Assembly (NCBI GenBank): GCA_002368155.1
Contig: AP018180.1
Span: 1,116,001-1,180,000, forward strand
Origin: Nostoc carneum NIES-2107
GTDB taxonomy: Bacteria > Cyanobacteriota > Cyanobacteriia > Cyanobacteriales > Nostocaceae
Direction: 5' to 3'
DNA length: 64,000 bases
Positions 49,939-60,003 of this stretch are shown here, piece by piece. Below the pieces are notes generated by a model, which ran no database searches, was not told where the DNA came from, and saw only the letters and a program-made list of their open reading frames with translations. Both the position numbers and the translations under genes were made by a program. The first letter of the stretch is position 1. Each line of letters opens with the position of its first letter.

Positions 49939-50026
49939 TTCGTAATACCCTACGGGAAGCGCAAAGCGCTACGTAATTCGTAATTTGCAGTAGGGTGTGT
50001 TGTCGCGCAGCGCAACGCACCGCCAA
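49930..50026. repeat. AATTCGTAATACCCTACGGG repeat
   Basis: Directly after the CHAT stop. Same order of segments as 35873-35965 (TAATTCGTAATACCCT, GCGCTACGTAATTCGTAAT, TAGGGTG, CGCACC). Confidence 0.8.
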
Positions 50027-50033
50027 GAATCTA

Positions 50034-50244
50034 ATACCAAGTCAAAAATAGCGCTTGTGGTGTTAGATGCAAAACAAAATTATATCGTCGCCTGTAGGGG
50101 CATCGGCACTGCCGTGCCCTTAAGACTGTATGGACTCAACCGATAACCCCTATAATGTTTGCCACACATCAATTATTCTAAAGGCAAGAGGGCAAGGCAA
50201 TGCCTTGCCCCTACCAGCTGTCGCATTTTTTTTCAAATTGGTAT
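50034..50244. repeat. MITE-like element with ATACCAA / AAATTGGTAT ends
   Basis: Its right half (50150-50244) repeats 45480-45565 (TGTTTGCCACACATCAAT, GGCAAGGCAATGCCTTGCCC). The left half differs, so it may be a composite. Confidence 0.65.
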
Positions 50245-50282
50245 CAGGTGCGTTAGCCTACGGCATAACACACCCTACTAGA

Positions 50283-50391
50283 CTGTCATTGCGAGCGAAA
50301 CGGAGTGTAGCGAAGCAATCGCAAAATCTTGCAACTACGAGCGAGTCTATGCGATTGCTTCATTCCGCTTCGCTGCATTCGCAATGACAAT
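50283..50391. repeat. TGTCATTGCGAGCGAA...GCAATGACA inverted repeat
   Basis: A widely dispersed bacterial repeat type: TGTCATTGCGAGCG at the left and CATTCGCAATGACA at the right, with GAAGCAATCGC / GCGATTGCTTC inside. Confidence 0.8.
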
Positions 50392-50455
50392 TGGGCATTT
50401 TTTACTTCGAGTAATCTTACTCTCTGCGCCTCCGCGCCTCTGCGTGATGCCAAAT

Positions 50456-50893
50456 TCATTTATTATCCACTTCCGCAGAATAATCTTCACAAAAAGCCTT
50501 CAACCCAATGTGAATAATAATCACCGTTACCGCCACAACTAAAGGAGATAACACATCCCCCGAAAAACCCATCCCTACCAACACCCCACCCAAGCGTTCC
50601 ACAGCATCCTTATTATCCAAATCCCCCCATTTCTGCCACTGCTTATTCAGCATTCCCCCTTCTTCGCATAAATCACTTTTAGCAGCGCGTCCAAATTTCT
50701 GCAAAAAACTCCGAGAATTTTCTTGTGTAACTTGTGTAATTGCTGCGGTTTGTTTTACCAGCAACTTTTCATCTGATATTTTATCCTCTCCTTGTTTTTG
50801 CGCTGAATCTGGAGCAGAGCGCAGTTCTATTAACTGGCGGTCAATTTCCGCAGAGAGGGCAGTAATTTCTTCAGGGGTAAAGATGCTGTTCAT
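50456..50893 (-). CDS. hypothetical protein with C-terminal membrane helix
   Basis: 145 residues. The N-terminal 60 are polar and helical (FTPEEITALSAEIDRQLIEL). The middle has FGRAAKSDLCEEGGMLNKQW, then one hydrophobic segment (LSPLVVAVTVIIIHIGLKAF, about 115-134) and a short acidic tail. It looks like a tail-anchored or single-pass membrane protein. I do not recognise the family. It is convergent with the CHAT gene, repeats between them. Confidence 0.6.
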   Translation of the reverse strand: MNSIFTPEEITALSAEIDRQLIELRSAPDSAQKQGEDKISDEKLLVKQTAAITQVTQENSRSFLQKFGRAAKSDLCEEGGMLNKQWQKWGDLDNKDAVERLGGVLVGMGFSGDVLSPLVVAVTVIIIHIGLKAFCEDYSAEVDNK

Positions 50894-51895
50894 TACTGAT
50901 TTTCAAGAGAATTCTGTTGAGAATAATCATAAAGTAGTATATGCCATGCACGCAAAAACCGCTGTATAAGTTGTCCCTGAATCATTCAACCCAATCAAAG
51001 CTCTACATTAAGCTACAACACATCTAATTTGCATATTAAATTTCATCTAACTCTTGTAGGATGGGCATCTTGCCCGTCCAAAATTTAGGGCGGGCAAGAT
51101 GCCCACCCCACAAAATGGATAATTTATCAACTCTCCGTATCAACCTTCTGGCTTTCACCCATAAACTCAATTCTAAAATTGTATTTCTCACGTCAAATAG
51201 TTAAAGAAATTCAAAAATAGTTATTACCAATTACCAATTACCAATTACCAATTACCAGTCCCCATTACCTATTCCCCAACCCCCAATATGTTTATTATGC
51301 ACTTTTATCAAAACTAAGCTTTGCGTTACAAAACACTTATTATTTGTTTAAGTTGAATTATCTTGATAAAACATCAAAAAATTTTGGGTAAATATGATGT
51401 TATGTTGAAAAAAATACGGTTAAGGCTTCATATAAACTTTGTACCAATAACAACGTACTCTATCTAACTTATTTATTACGGTGATTATTGTAATTGTTAT
51501 TTAATCAATATCTAGCCAATCAGCAAGTAAATATGAAGTTGATCAACAAGGCTAAAGCTGACACTCGTGCTTTAGCCTTAATCAAATCTTTTTGTCAGCA
51601 ACACTCAATTTTTTTTCTTAAATTCCTTTAAACCGATGCTTCGTGCGATGCAAATTGTGCTAGTGTTTGTATTAATTCAAGTCTTTCAAAGCGGCAGGTA
51701 AATCAGTTATTTTCTTGGGAGTATGAAAGAAATAACTAAAGCCAGCGGCATTGTTACCACCTTAACGAAGGCTCGATTAATGTTTAAATTACTGCATCTA
51801 TTCGGAGTGAAATTGAGGTTTTTTCTGTAACGAACTTGTCAACTTCTATCGGGCGAATTGCATAAAATACATTATCCTGGAAGCTGAAACTGGCT
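50894..51895. other. 1-kb intergenic region upstream of the hgl synthase genes
   Basis: Contains a GGGCATCTTGCCCG / CGGGCAAGATGCCC inverted repeat (51058-51104), TTACCAA heptamers (51222-51258) and the hairpin at 51548-51579. The AT-rich part 51280-51540 could hold the nitrogen-step-down promoter. No NtcA box matching GTA-N8-TAC was found by eye. Confidence 0.5.
51548..51579. terminator. hairpin with 10-bp arms, possible terminator or small-RNA end
   Basis: AAGGCTAAAG and CTTTAGCCTT separated by 12 bases, followed within 8 bases by a CTTTTTG run. It lies 317 bp before the small gene at 51896 and far from any upstream plus-strand gene, so it may end an unannotated short transcript. Confidence 0.45.
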
Positions 51896-52174
51896 ATGAC
51901 ATTTATCAAGATACAGAACGTTGTCATTAACACCAGCTATGTGGCTGCAATCAACTTAGATAGTCAAACTAGTTTGGGAGAAAAGAGCGTTTCTGTCCTA
52001 ATAGCTACTCCTAAGTTTCCCTTGCTTCAGTGGGATGCAGTTGCCCAAAATATCTATCATTACGAATGGCTAGAATTCACAGGTCAAGCTGCTACAGCGC
52101 TTCAAGACTATTTTAGTAACTTCAACAACGTCATTGACTTGCTACCACAATATCAAGAGTCGGGCGTTGTCTAG
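51896..52174 (+). CDS. small conserved-looking protein upstream of hglE
   Basis: 92 residues, beginning MTFIKIQNVVINTSYVAAIN with a beta-rich pattern and DYFSNFNNVIDLLPQYQE at the end. It resembles small cyanobacterial proteins that describe a strand-turn-strand unit (IKIQNVVINTSYV, KSVSVLI) but I cannot name a family. No signal peptide. It is on the same strand as hglE, about 380 bp before it. In Anabaena small ORFs also precede the glycolipid synthase genes, which suggests but does not prove a shared role. Confidence 0.6.
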   Translation: MTFIKIQNVVINTSYVAAINLDSQTSLGEKSVSVLIATPKFPLLQWDAVAQNIYHYEWLEFTGQAATALQDYFSNFNNVIDLLPQYQESGVV

Positions 52175-52237
52175 GATTTTCAAAATCACTGCTTGATCAA
52201 GTGTGTAGGTTGAAGTGTGAAATATGATTCACCCTCA

Positions 52238-52358
52238 ATACTTGTCGGTTAAGGGGAAAACGGGAAATGGGAAAAGGGAAAAAATCAACCTTTAACCCTT
52301 AACCTTTAACCTTTTACCAAAACTAATTTCGGGTTCAAAACACTTAACCGAATAGTAT
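52238..52358. mobile_element. 121-bp MITE-like element
   Basis: Ends ATACTTGTCGGTTAAG and, inverted, ATACTATTCGGTTAAG. The interior is purine-rich then pyrimidine-rich and could fold into one long hairpin. Similar GATTCACCCT words flank it on both sides (52226, 52361). It lies between the small gene and hglE. Confidence 0.75.
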
Positions 52359-52553
52359 GAGATTCACCCTTTAGCCTTTAGCCTTTATCCTTCATCCTTT
52401 ACTTATTGTGTGTGGTGTTAATTCCAAAAAAAGCATTTAGCTTTTGCAGATAGGATAGCTAGCTGCTCGTCAAACAGATAGCTTTCATTATTGTACAGCA
52501 ACAGAAATTTCTGTGGCTTTGCAATTCAAAGTCCTTCAGATTCGTTATGTCCT

Positions 52554-55500
52554 ATGTCTGCTAATTCCATTGATGCTGCCTTGGCTGATTTAGAAGCCCA
52601 GATTAACAGTTGTGAAAAGACTTTGGTTAAGTTTATAGAGGAGAAAAAAGTGAAGTCGGATAAGCCAATTTCCATTAACAAGATTAACAGACAATTACAA
52701 CAAAATCCTATAGCCATTATTGGGATGGCATCTTTATTTCCTAAGTCACGGAATTTACGGGAATATTGGCGCAATATTATTAGCAAAGCCGACTGTATTA
52801 CAGATGTTCCTGAAACTCACTGGAGCGTTAAAGATTACTACGATCCAAATCCCAGAACACCTGAAGATAAAACCTATTGCAAACGCGGCGGGTTTATTCC
52901 TGAGGTTGATTTTAACCCAATGGAATTCGGTATTCCCCCCAGCATTTTAGAAGTTACCGACGTATCGCAACTATTAAGTTTAGTGGTTGCGAAGGAAGCA
53001 ATGGAAGATGCTGGCTACGGTGAAGCGCGTGATTATAACCGCGAAATGGTAGGGGTAATTCTCGGCGTGGCGATGGCGAAGCAATTAGGTATGCCACTTT
53101 CCGCCAGGTTAGAATATCCAGTTTGGGAAAAGGCGCTGAAAAGCAGTGGTTTATCTGATGAAGATACCGCCCAAATTATCGAAAAAATCAAAAGCGCTTA
53201 CGTCAAGTGGGATGAGAATGCATTCCCTGGGATGTTAGCTAACGTTGTCGCTGGGAGAATCGCCAACCGTCTGAATTTTGGCGGGATGAACTGTGTAGTT
53301 GACGCAGCTTGTGCTAGTTCCTTCGGCGCTTTGAAAATGGCGATTAGCGAACTAGTGGAGTATCGCAGCGACATGATGCTGACTGGTGGTGTAGATACCG
53401 ACAACACCATCATGGCATACATCTCCTTCAGCAAAACCCCGGCTGTTTCTCCTAGCGAGAATGTCAAACCTTTCGATGCTAAATCCGATGGGATGATGCT
53501 GGGTGAAGGTATCGGGATGATTGTCCTCAAGCGTTTAGAAGATGCGGAACGGGACAACGATAAAATCTATGCAGTGATCAAAGGTATTGGTACTTCTAGC
53601 GATGGGCGCTATAAGAGTATTTATGCTCCCCGCAAAGAAGGTCAAGTTAAAGCCTTAGAACGTGCTTACGAAGATGCTGGCTTCTCTCCCGCTACTGTTG
53701 GCTTAATGGAAGCGCACGGCACAGGGACAATGGCTGGCGACCCCACAGAATTCGGTTCTTTGCGCGATTTCTTTGCCGAACATGATTCCAAGAAGCAGCA
53801 CATTGCGCTGGGTAGTGTGAAGTCCCAAATTGGACATACAAAAGCAGCAGCAGGTGCAGCAAGTTTAATTAAAACTGCTTTGGCATTACATCACAAGATA
53901 TTGCCACCAACCATTAACATTACTGAGCCAAACCCCAAACTCAACATTAAAAATTCCTCATTTTATTTGAATACCGAAACCAGACCTTGGATTCGCGCCG
54001 AAGGTGACGCGCCAAGACGTGCTGGTGTGAGTTCCTTTGGTTTTGGCGGCACAAATTACCACGTAGTTTTAGAAGAATACGAAGCTGAACAAGAAAAGCC
54101 TTACCGCTTACATAATGCACCTGCGGAAATTCTGCTGTTTGCTGGGACTTCTGCTCAACTAATTTCCAAGTGCGAAGAAACCTTGGCGAATTTGCAGTCT
54201 AAGGACGGCGAAAGACATTATGCTCAGTTGATGCAAGATTCTACAGCGCAAGAAATTCCCCAAACATCTGCGAGAGTTGGCTTTGTAGCTGAGAATCTGC
54301 AAGAAGCTTGCAAGTTATTGCAAATTAGTTTGGATTGGCTGAAGCACAAAGGCGCAGCTATTTCTTGGGAGCATCCCCAAGGTATTTATTTCCGTTCTTC
54401 GGGAATGAATTTGGCTGGTAAAGTTGTGGCGCTGTTCTCTGGTCAAGGTTCTCAATATTTAGAGATGGGCCGGGAATTGGTGATGAACTTCCCCCAAATG
54501 CGCCGTCTTTACAGCAAGATGGACAGTTTGTTGCTGAAAGATAATTTGCGCTCATTGTCGGAAATTGTCTTCCCCAACCCAGCATTTGAAGAATCAGAAA
54601 AGAATGCTCAAGTAGCCGCCTTACAGCGCACAGAATATGCTCAACCCGCAATTGGGGTATTGAGTGCTGGGCTGTATAAAATTCTGCAACAAGCTGGTTT
54701 CAAATCCGATTTCGTTGCAGGACACAGCTTTGGCGAACTGACAGCTTTATGGGCTGCGGGTGTATTAAGCGAAGAAGATTACTTGTTCCTGGTAAAAGCA
54801 CGCGGTCAAGCAATGGCGGCTCCTGAAGACCCAGACCACGATCGCGGTAGTATGTTGGCAGTCAAAGAAGACATTGCCAAGGTAGAAGCGATTGTTAGAC
54901 ATTACCCTCAGGTGTTAATTGCTAATATCAATTCTCCTACCCAAGTGGTGTTAGCTGGCCCCACCGCCGAAATCGCCAAAGTTCGCCAAGTATTGCATGA
55001 CAAAGGTTGTGCGGCTGTATTACTACCTGTATCCGCAGCCTTCCACACCCCATTGATTGCTTTTGCTCAGAAATCCTTTGCGATCGCAACTAAGTCTGTC
55101 AAGTTCCAAATTCCTCAACTCCCAGTTTTCAGCAACGTTACTGGACAAAAGTACCCCCAAGAAGCACCTGCAATTCAAAAAGTTCTGGAAAGTCACCTTT
55201 CCAACTCGGTGCTGTTTAAGCAAGAGATTGAGAATATCTACGCTGCTGGTGGTTACTGCTTTGTAGAATTTGGCCCCCGCAGAATACTCAGCAACTTAGT
55301 CAAAGATATTTTAGGCGATCGCCCACACCTGACCATTTCCTTAAACCCCAGCACCCAAAAGAACAGCGATCGCTCTTTGCGTGAAGCTGCTGTACAGTTG
55401 CGTGTAGTGGGGATGAATTTGCAAAATCTCGATCCTTATCAACTACCTCCTGTACTCCCTGCACCCGAAAACGAGAAGAAAAAAGCGTTAACGGTGAAGT

Positions 55501-58064
55501 TAAACGGCATTAATTTTGTGTCGGAAAAAACCAAAAACGCCTTCCCGCAAGCTTTACAAAACGGGCATAAAGTCAAGCTAGCTGCACCCGCATCTGAAGT
55601 TACCGTTACTCCCGCAGTATCTGCACCTGTATCTGAAGTTACCGTTACTCCCGCAGTATCTGCACCTGTATCTGAAGTTACCATCACCCCCGCAATCTCT
55701 GCACCCGCACCTGCACCTGTGAACATAGAACCTGTAAGTCCTACACCCATTCACACTAACGGACATAAGAAAACTGCCCCTACCCCAGTCATGAATGGCG
55801 CTGCTTATGCTCCACAACCCAAGCCTCAAATGAATCCTGCGACCCTTTTACAAACTCCCGCCCAGGAATCAAAGATGCAAACACCTGAAAAACCTGTAAA
55901 TTATCAAAGAGTTCTCGAAAGTTTAGAATATCTCCTGGCTCAATTTCAGAACAATCAAAGCGAAAATTTACAAGTTCACGAACAATATCTTAATCATCAG
56001 ATGGAATATGCCAAAACATTTTTCCAACTGATGCAACAACAAAACGCTTTACTCGCGGAAGCTAAAACTTCTGGGGAAACCGCCAAGCTCAAGCAAGTTG
56101 TCATGGAAAGCTTAGAGCGTAGCATGATGCAGTTTCATTCCCAACAGGGTGACACTCTACGCATCCATGAGCAATATCTCCAAGAGCAAATTGCATATAC
56201 CAAAAACTTTTTCCAACTAATTCAGCAAGAGTATTCTCACCTGGTTGCTGGTGAAGAAATCACCCTACCTCAAGTAACATTACCCTTCGTTAGCGAAGCT
56301 GTTACCGAAGCACCCGTTCCACCAACCGCCAAAATTGTTGAAACTTTTACTGCACCTGTAGTTGAGGCAAAAGTCGAGCCTGTAGCCAAAAATGGCTCCG
56401 CTCCCAAAATTGTTGAACCTCAGCCTGAGCCTGTAGCAGAAATTCCTGCGCCTCCAGTTGTGGAAATTCCTCCTCAGCCTGTAGTTGAGATTCCCGCACC
56501 TGTAGCAGAAACAGTTGCGTTCATTCCCGAACCCGCACCTGTAGCAGCACCCGCACCCGCATCCAGCACCGTCGATTTATCTGAGTTGGGTAATAACCTG
56601 TTAACCATCACCAGTGAAAAGACAGGCTACCCCATCGAAATGTTAGAGATGGACATGGACATGGAGGCAGACTTAGGTATCGACTCCATCAAACGGGTAG
56701 AAATCTTAGGCGGATTGCAAGAATTATACCCCGACCTACCCAAGCCCAACTTGGAAGAATTAGCGGAAAAACGCACCATTGGCCAAGTTGTAGAATATCT
56801 GCAAAACCACGCTGCTGGTAACGTAGCTGTAGCTGCTCCCGTACCAGAAGTTGCAGAGATTCCCCCAGTAGTCGCCCCAGTTGCAACCGTAGTCACTGCA
56901 CCTGAACCAGTCGCCCAAGTTGCAGTAGTCGCCCCCGTAGAAACTGTAGTAGCTGCACCGGAACCAGTAGTTCCCCTCAGCGAAGTAGTCTCCTTCGCCC
57001 CCGAAGTAGAAACCACAACTGAAACTACCAGCGCTGACTACGCAGACATCGGTCAAACCCTACTCAACATTACCAGTGAAAAAACTGGTTACCCAGTAGA
57101 GATGCTGGAAATGGAAATGGACATGGAAGCCGACTTAGGGATTGACTCCATCAAACGAGTAGAAATCCTGGGTGCGATGCAAGAAATGTACCCCGACTTA
57201 CCCAAACCAAATATCGAAGAACTTGGCGACCTCCGCACCATCGGTCAAATAGTTGATTATCTCCAGAAGCTGGCTGGAGGTGAAAAAAAAAAGCATGAAT
57301 TTGAGTTTGACAACGAGCCGATAATAGATGTAGAGCATAACGTTCAACGTCTACCCATCAAACTCAAATACCTTCCCCAACCCGATTACTTAGACTTCAA
57401 CTTACCAGAGGGACACATCGCCTTAGTCACCGATGATGGTTCCCTCACCACCTCGGTGGTAGTGCAATCCTTAGTGGATCAAGGCTGGAAAGTTGTAGTT
57501 CTCAGCTTCCCCCAAGCGGTAATTCCCCAACAAGCACTTTTACCCCCAGGCGTTACCCGCATCACCCTAGTAGATTTCAGCGAACAACTACTGCAAGATA
57601 AATTATCTGCTATTACAAGTAACATCGGCAGCATTGGGGCATTCATCCATATTCACCCAGTCTTCCAAGTCAGTCACACAAAGACACTTCCTTACATTGA
57701 ACAAGAAAAGGCGATCGTCAAACACGTCTTCTTCATGGCGAAACACCTGAAAAAATCCCTCAATGAAGCCGCACGTTACGGACGCAGTTGTTTTCTCACA
57801 GTAGCTCGTTTAGATGGAGCCTTCGGGTTTGAGCATAACACCAACTTTGGAGTCATCGGAGCCGGTTTAGCTGGTTTAACCAAGACAATGAGATGGGAAT
57901 GGCCTAAAGTATACACCAGAGCAGTTGATATTAGTCCCGCTCTCGATGCTCAACAATCAGCACAGCACATCATTGCTGAACTGCACGACTCTAATCTTTA
58001 TCTCAGTGAAGTTGGCTACGGCGCTCAGGGAAGAGTTACCCTAATTACTTCATCTGATAAGTAA
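52554..58064 (+). CDS. hglE: heterocyst glycolipid synthase, PfaA-like KS-AT-ACP-ACP-psiKR
   Basis: 1836 residues from the ATG at 52554; an upstream TTG (52491) would add 21 unlikely residues. Order: ketosynthase (about 51-510; Cys253 in DAACASS, then EAHGTGT and SQIGHTKAA), acyltransferase (about 610-910; Ser725 in GHSFGE), and a low-complexity Pro/Ala/Val linker with three 13-residue repeats and two coiled-coil repeats (VLESLEYLLAQFQ.., VMESLERSMMQFH..). Two carrier domains have phosphopantetheine Ser1378 and Ser1532 (both DLGIDSIKRVEILG), and the end is a non-catalytic ketoreductase half. It iteratively builds the C26-28 aglycone of heterocyst glycolipids with the following proteins. Architecture is that of polyunsaturated fatty acid synthase PfaA. 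Confidence 0.85.
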   Translation: MSANSIDAALADLEAQINSCEKTLVKFIEEKKVKSDKPISINKINRQLQQNPIAIIGMASLFPKSRNLREYWRNIISKADCITDVPETHWSVKDYYDPNPRTPEDKTYCKRGGFIPEVDFNPMEFGIPPSILEVTDVSQLLSLVVAKEAMEDAGYGEARDYNREMVGVILGVAMAKQLGMPLSARLEYPVWEKALKSSGLSDEDTAQIIEKIKSAYVKWDENAFPGMLANVVAGRIANRLNFGGMNCVVDAACASSFGALKMAISELVEYRSDMMLTGGVDTDNTIMAYISFSKTPAVSPSENVKPFDAKSDGMMLGEGIGMIVLKRLEDAERDNDKIYAVIKGIGTSSDGRYKSIYAPRKEGQVKALERAYEDAGFSPATVGLMEAHGTGTMAGDPTEFGSLRDFFAEHDSKKQHIALGSVKSQIGHTKAAAGAASLIKTALALHHKILPPTINITEPNPKLNIKNSSFYLNTETRPWIRAEGDAPRRAGVSSFGFGGTNYHVVLEEYEAEQEKPYRLHNAPAEILLFAGTSAQLISKCEETLANLQSKDGERHYAQLMQDSTAQEIPQTSARVGFVAENLQEACKLLQISLDWLKHKGAAISWEHPQGIYFRSSGMNLAGKVVALFSGQGSQYLEMGRELVMNFPQMRRLYSKMDSLLLKDNLRSLSEIVFPNPAFEESEKNAQVAALQRTEYAQPAIGVLSAGLYKILQQAGFKSDFVAGHSFGELTALWAAGVLSEEDYLFLVKARGQAMAAPEDPDHDRGSMLAVKEDIAKVEAIVRHYPQVLIANINSPTQVVLAGPTAEIAKVRQVLHDKGCAAVLLPVSAAFHTPLIAFAQKSFAIATKSVKFQIPQLPVFSNVTGQKYPQEAPAIQKVLESHLSNSVLFKQEIENIYAAGGYCFVEFGPRRILSNLVKDILGDRPHLTISLNPSTQKNSDRSLREAAVQLRVVGMNLQNLDPYQLPPVLPAPENEKKKALTVKLNGINFVSEKTKNAFPQALQNGHKVKLAAPASEVTVTPAVSAPVSEVTVTPAVSAPVSEVTITPAISAPAPAPVNIEPVSPTPIHTNGHKKTAPTPVMNGAAYAPQPKPQMNPATLLQTPAQESKMQTPEKPVNYQRVLESLEYLLAQFQNNQSENLQVHEQYLNHQMEYAKTFFQLMQQQNALLAEAKTSGETAKLKQVVMESLERSMMQFHSQQGDTLRIHEQYLQEQIAYTKNFFQLIQQEYSHLVAGEEITLPQVTLPFVSEAVTEAPVPPTAKIVETFTAPVVEAKVEPVAKNGSAPKIVEPQPEPVAEIPAPPVVEIPPQPVVEIPAPVAETVAFIPEPAPVAAPAPASSTVDLSELGNNLLTITSEKTGYPIEMLEMDMDMEADLGIDSIKRVEILGGLQELYPDLPKPNLEELAEKRTIGQVVEYLQNHAAGNVAVAAPVPEVAEIPPVVAPVATVVTAPEPVAQVAVVAPVETVVAAPEPVVPLSEVVSFAPEVETTTETTSADYADIGQTLLNITSEKTGYPVEMLEMEMDMEADLGIDSIKRVEILGAMQEMYPDLPKPNIEELGDLRTIGQIVDYLQKLAGGEKKKHEFEFDNEPIIDVEHNVQRLPIKLKYLPQPDYLDFNLPEGHIALVTDDGSLTTSVVVQSLVDQGWKVVVLSFPQAVIPQQALLPPGVTRITLVDFSEQLLQDKLSAITSNIGSIGAFIHIHPVFQVSHTKTLPYIEQEKAIVKHVFFMAKHLKKSLNEAARYGRSCFLTVARLDGAFGFEHNTNFGVIGAGLAGLTKTMRWEWPKVYTRAVDISPALDAQQSAQHIIAELHDSNLYLSEVGYGAQGRVTLITSSDK

Positions 58065-58269
58065 ACAAATCAGGGAGATCAGGAATAATTTCACCTCATC
58101 TCCCTTTCTCTAAAACTTTTCTTCCTTTGTGTTCTTCGCGCCTTCGTGGTTCGTTTAAAAATCTTTTTTCTCACGCAGAGACGCAGAGGCGCAGAGGAGA
58201 GAAAACAAGAGTAAAGACTATCAGTAATTATCAGCGTTTATCGGCGGTTAAAAAATCCAAAATTGAAAC
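58065..58269. repeat. spacer with CGCAGAGACGCAGAGGCGCA repeat
   Basis: CTTCGCGCCTTCGTGGTTCG (near 58134) and CACGCAGAGACGCAGAGGCG words, a dispersed repeat also near 50420 and 61700. It interrupts two genes that act as one enzyme. Confidence 0.7.
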
Positions 58270-60003
58270 ATGGCAACACAAACACCTATTCGTCCCTCAT
58301 CAGTTTTTCTAGTTAGCGGCGGCGCTAAAGGTATCACCGCCGAATGCACAATTGAACTTGCCAAAAAACAACCTTGTAAATTCATCCTCCTGGGACGTTC
58401 CGAACTATTAGAAACCGAACCAGAATACGCCCAAAATTGCTTTGAAGAACCCGCATTAAAAAAACGCATCATGGAAAATCTTCTCGCTCAAGGTGAGAAG
58501 CCTACACCCATGAGTGTACAAAAAATCTATAACAAAATTCACTCCAGCCGGGAAATTAAAAAAACCCTCTCCGCTATTCAACAAACAGGCGCTACCGCCG
58601 AATATTTAAGCGTTGATGTTACAGATACCGAAGGGTTAAAAGCAAACTTGGCGGCTGTAGTTAACCGCATGGGGCCAATTACTGGCATCATACATGGTGC
58701 AGGAAATTTAGCTGATAAATTAATAGAAAAGAAAACCGAACAGGATTTTGAAAAGGTTTATACCGCCAAAGTTCAAGGATTAGAAAACCTGTTAGATTGC
58801 GTTAGCGCCGAACAACTCCAGCATTTAGTGTTGTTCTCCTCCGTCACTGGATTTTACGGCAATATCGGTCAATCCGATTATGCGATCGCTAACGAAATCC
58901 TCAACAAATCCGCCCACGTAATGAAGCAGTATTACCCCAACTGTCACGTCGTGGCGATTAACTGGGGTGGTTGGGATAGCGGAATGGTTACGCCAGAACT
59001 CAAAAAAGCCTTTGCAGAACGGGGAATTGATATTATCCCTGTGGAAGTGGGAACCAAAATGTTAGTTAAAGAACTCAACCCTAAGCATAACGACACTACT
59101 CAACTGGTAATTGGTAGTCCCCTCATTCCCCCACCTGCACCTTTAGATTCTGAACTGAAAACTCATTTTATTCGTCGTCGCATCACAGTTGCAGCCAATC
59201 CATTTTTAATGGATCATGTGATTGCTGGTTATCCAGTTGTTCCCGCTACCTGTGCAATGTCATGGATGATTAATGGCTGTGAAGAAGCTTACCCAGGTTA
59301 TAGATATTTCAGTTGCAAAGATTTTAAAGTTTTAAAGGGAATTACCTTTAATGACTCCGTAGCCAGCGAACATATTTTGCAACTCAAAGAAATTGCCAAA
59401 TCTGACGGCGAGTTTATCGAATTCCAAACAACTATCTTCAGCAAAACTCCTGCTGGTAAAACTCACTATCATTTCACTTCTACTATTAAACTGGTGCGAG
59501 AATTACCTGATGCACCTATATATGATGCAGTGAATTTGACAGAAGATGGCATTATTACCGCTAGGGGTAAAGATTTATATCAAAATGGCCCATCGACATT
59601 ATTTCATGGCCCATGTTTTCAACAAATACAAAGGGTTTTAAATATTAGCCCCGAGAAAATTACTACAGAATGCTATTGGGCGCAAATCACTCCCCAACAA
59701 CAAGGACAATTTCCGATTCACTGGCACAATCCTTATGCAACTGACTTGAGTACCCAACCTTTATGGGTGTGGTTGAGTCATTATCATAATGAAGTTTGCT
59801 TACCTGGACAGTTAACAACTTCTGAACAGTATCGAGCAATACCAGTTGATGAAATATTTTATGTTTCTTGTGATATTAAGGAGAAAAAAGCTACTGGGTT
59901 AACTGCCGATTTTATTCTGCACGATCGCGCAGGTAAATTATACTCACGCATCCTGGGAGCAAAGGCTGTGGTTGCGCCAATGAGTTTGCTGCAAGCTAAG
60001 TAA
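58270..60003 (+). CDS. ketoreductase-dehydratase of the hgl synthase
   Basis: 577 residues. Residues 10-285 are a catalytic ketoreductase: cofactor loop VSGGAKGIT, LFSSVTGFYGN (Ser) and SDYAIANEILN (Tyr), like the KR of PfaA. Residues 300-575 are a hot-dog dehydratase: FLMDHVIAGYPVVPATC (catalytic His) and FHGPCFQQI. It should reduce and dehydrate the 3-ketoacyl chain on the HglE carrier domains. In PfaA these domains are covalently joined to the upstream part; here the border falls exactly between the structural and catalytic halves of the ketoreductase. Its Anabaena counterpart is one of alr5352-alr5354; I withhold a symbol. Confidence 0.82.
   Translation: MATQTPIRPSSVFLVSGGAKGITAECTIELAKKQPCKFILLGRSELLETEPEYAQNCFEEPALKKRIMENLLAQGEKPTPMSVQKIYNKIHSSREIKKTLSAIQQTGATAEYLSVDVTDTEGLKANLAAVVNRMGPITGIIHGAGNLADKLIEKKTEQDFEKVYTAKVQGLENLLDCVSAEQLQHLVLFSSVTGFYGNIGQSDYAIANEILNKSAHVMKQYYPNCHVVAINWGGWDSGMVTPELKKAFAERGIDIIPVEVGTKMLVKELNPKHNDTTQLVIGSPLIPPPAPLDSELKTHFIRRRITVAANPFLMDHVIAGYPVVPATCAMSWMINGCEEAYPGYRYFSCKDFKVLKGITFNDSVASEHILQLKEIAKSDGEFIEFQTTIFSKTPAGKTHYHFTSTIKLVRELPDAPIYDAVNLTEDGIITARGKDLYQNGPSTLFHGPCFQQIQRVLNISPEKITTECYWAQITPQQQGQFPIHWHNPYATDLSTQPLWVWLSHYHNEVCLPGQLTTSEQYRAIPVDEIFYVSCDIKEKKATGLTADFILHDRAGKLYSRILGAKAVVAPMSLLQAK

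Noticed and set aside
55439-57056. Minus-strand frames opposite the hglE linker and carrier domains
   Set aside because: Low-complexity shadows of the Pro/Ala/Val-rich linker.
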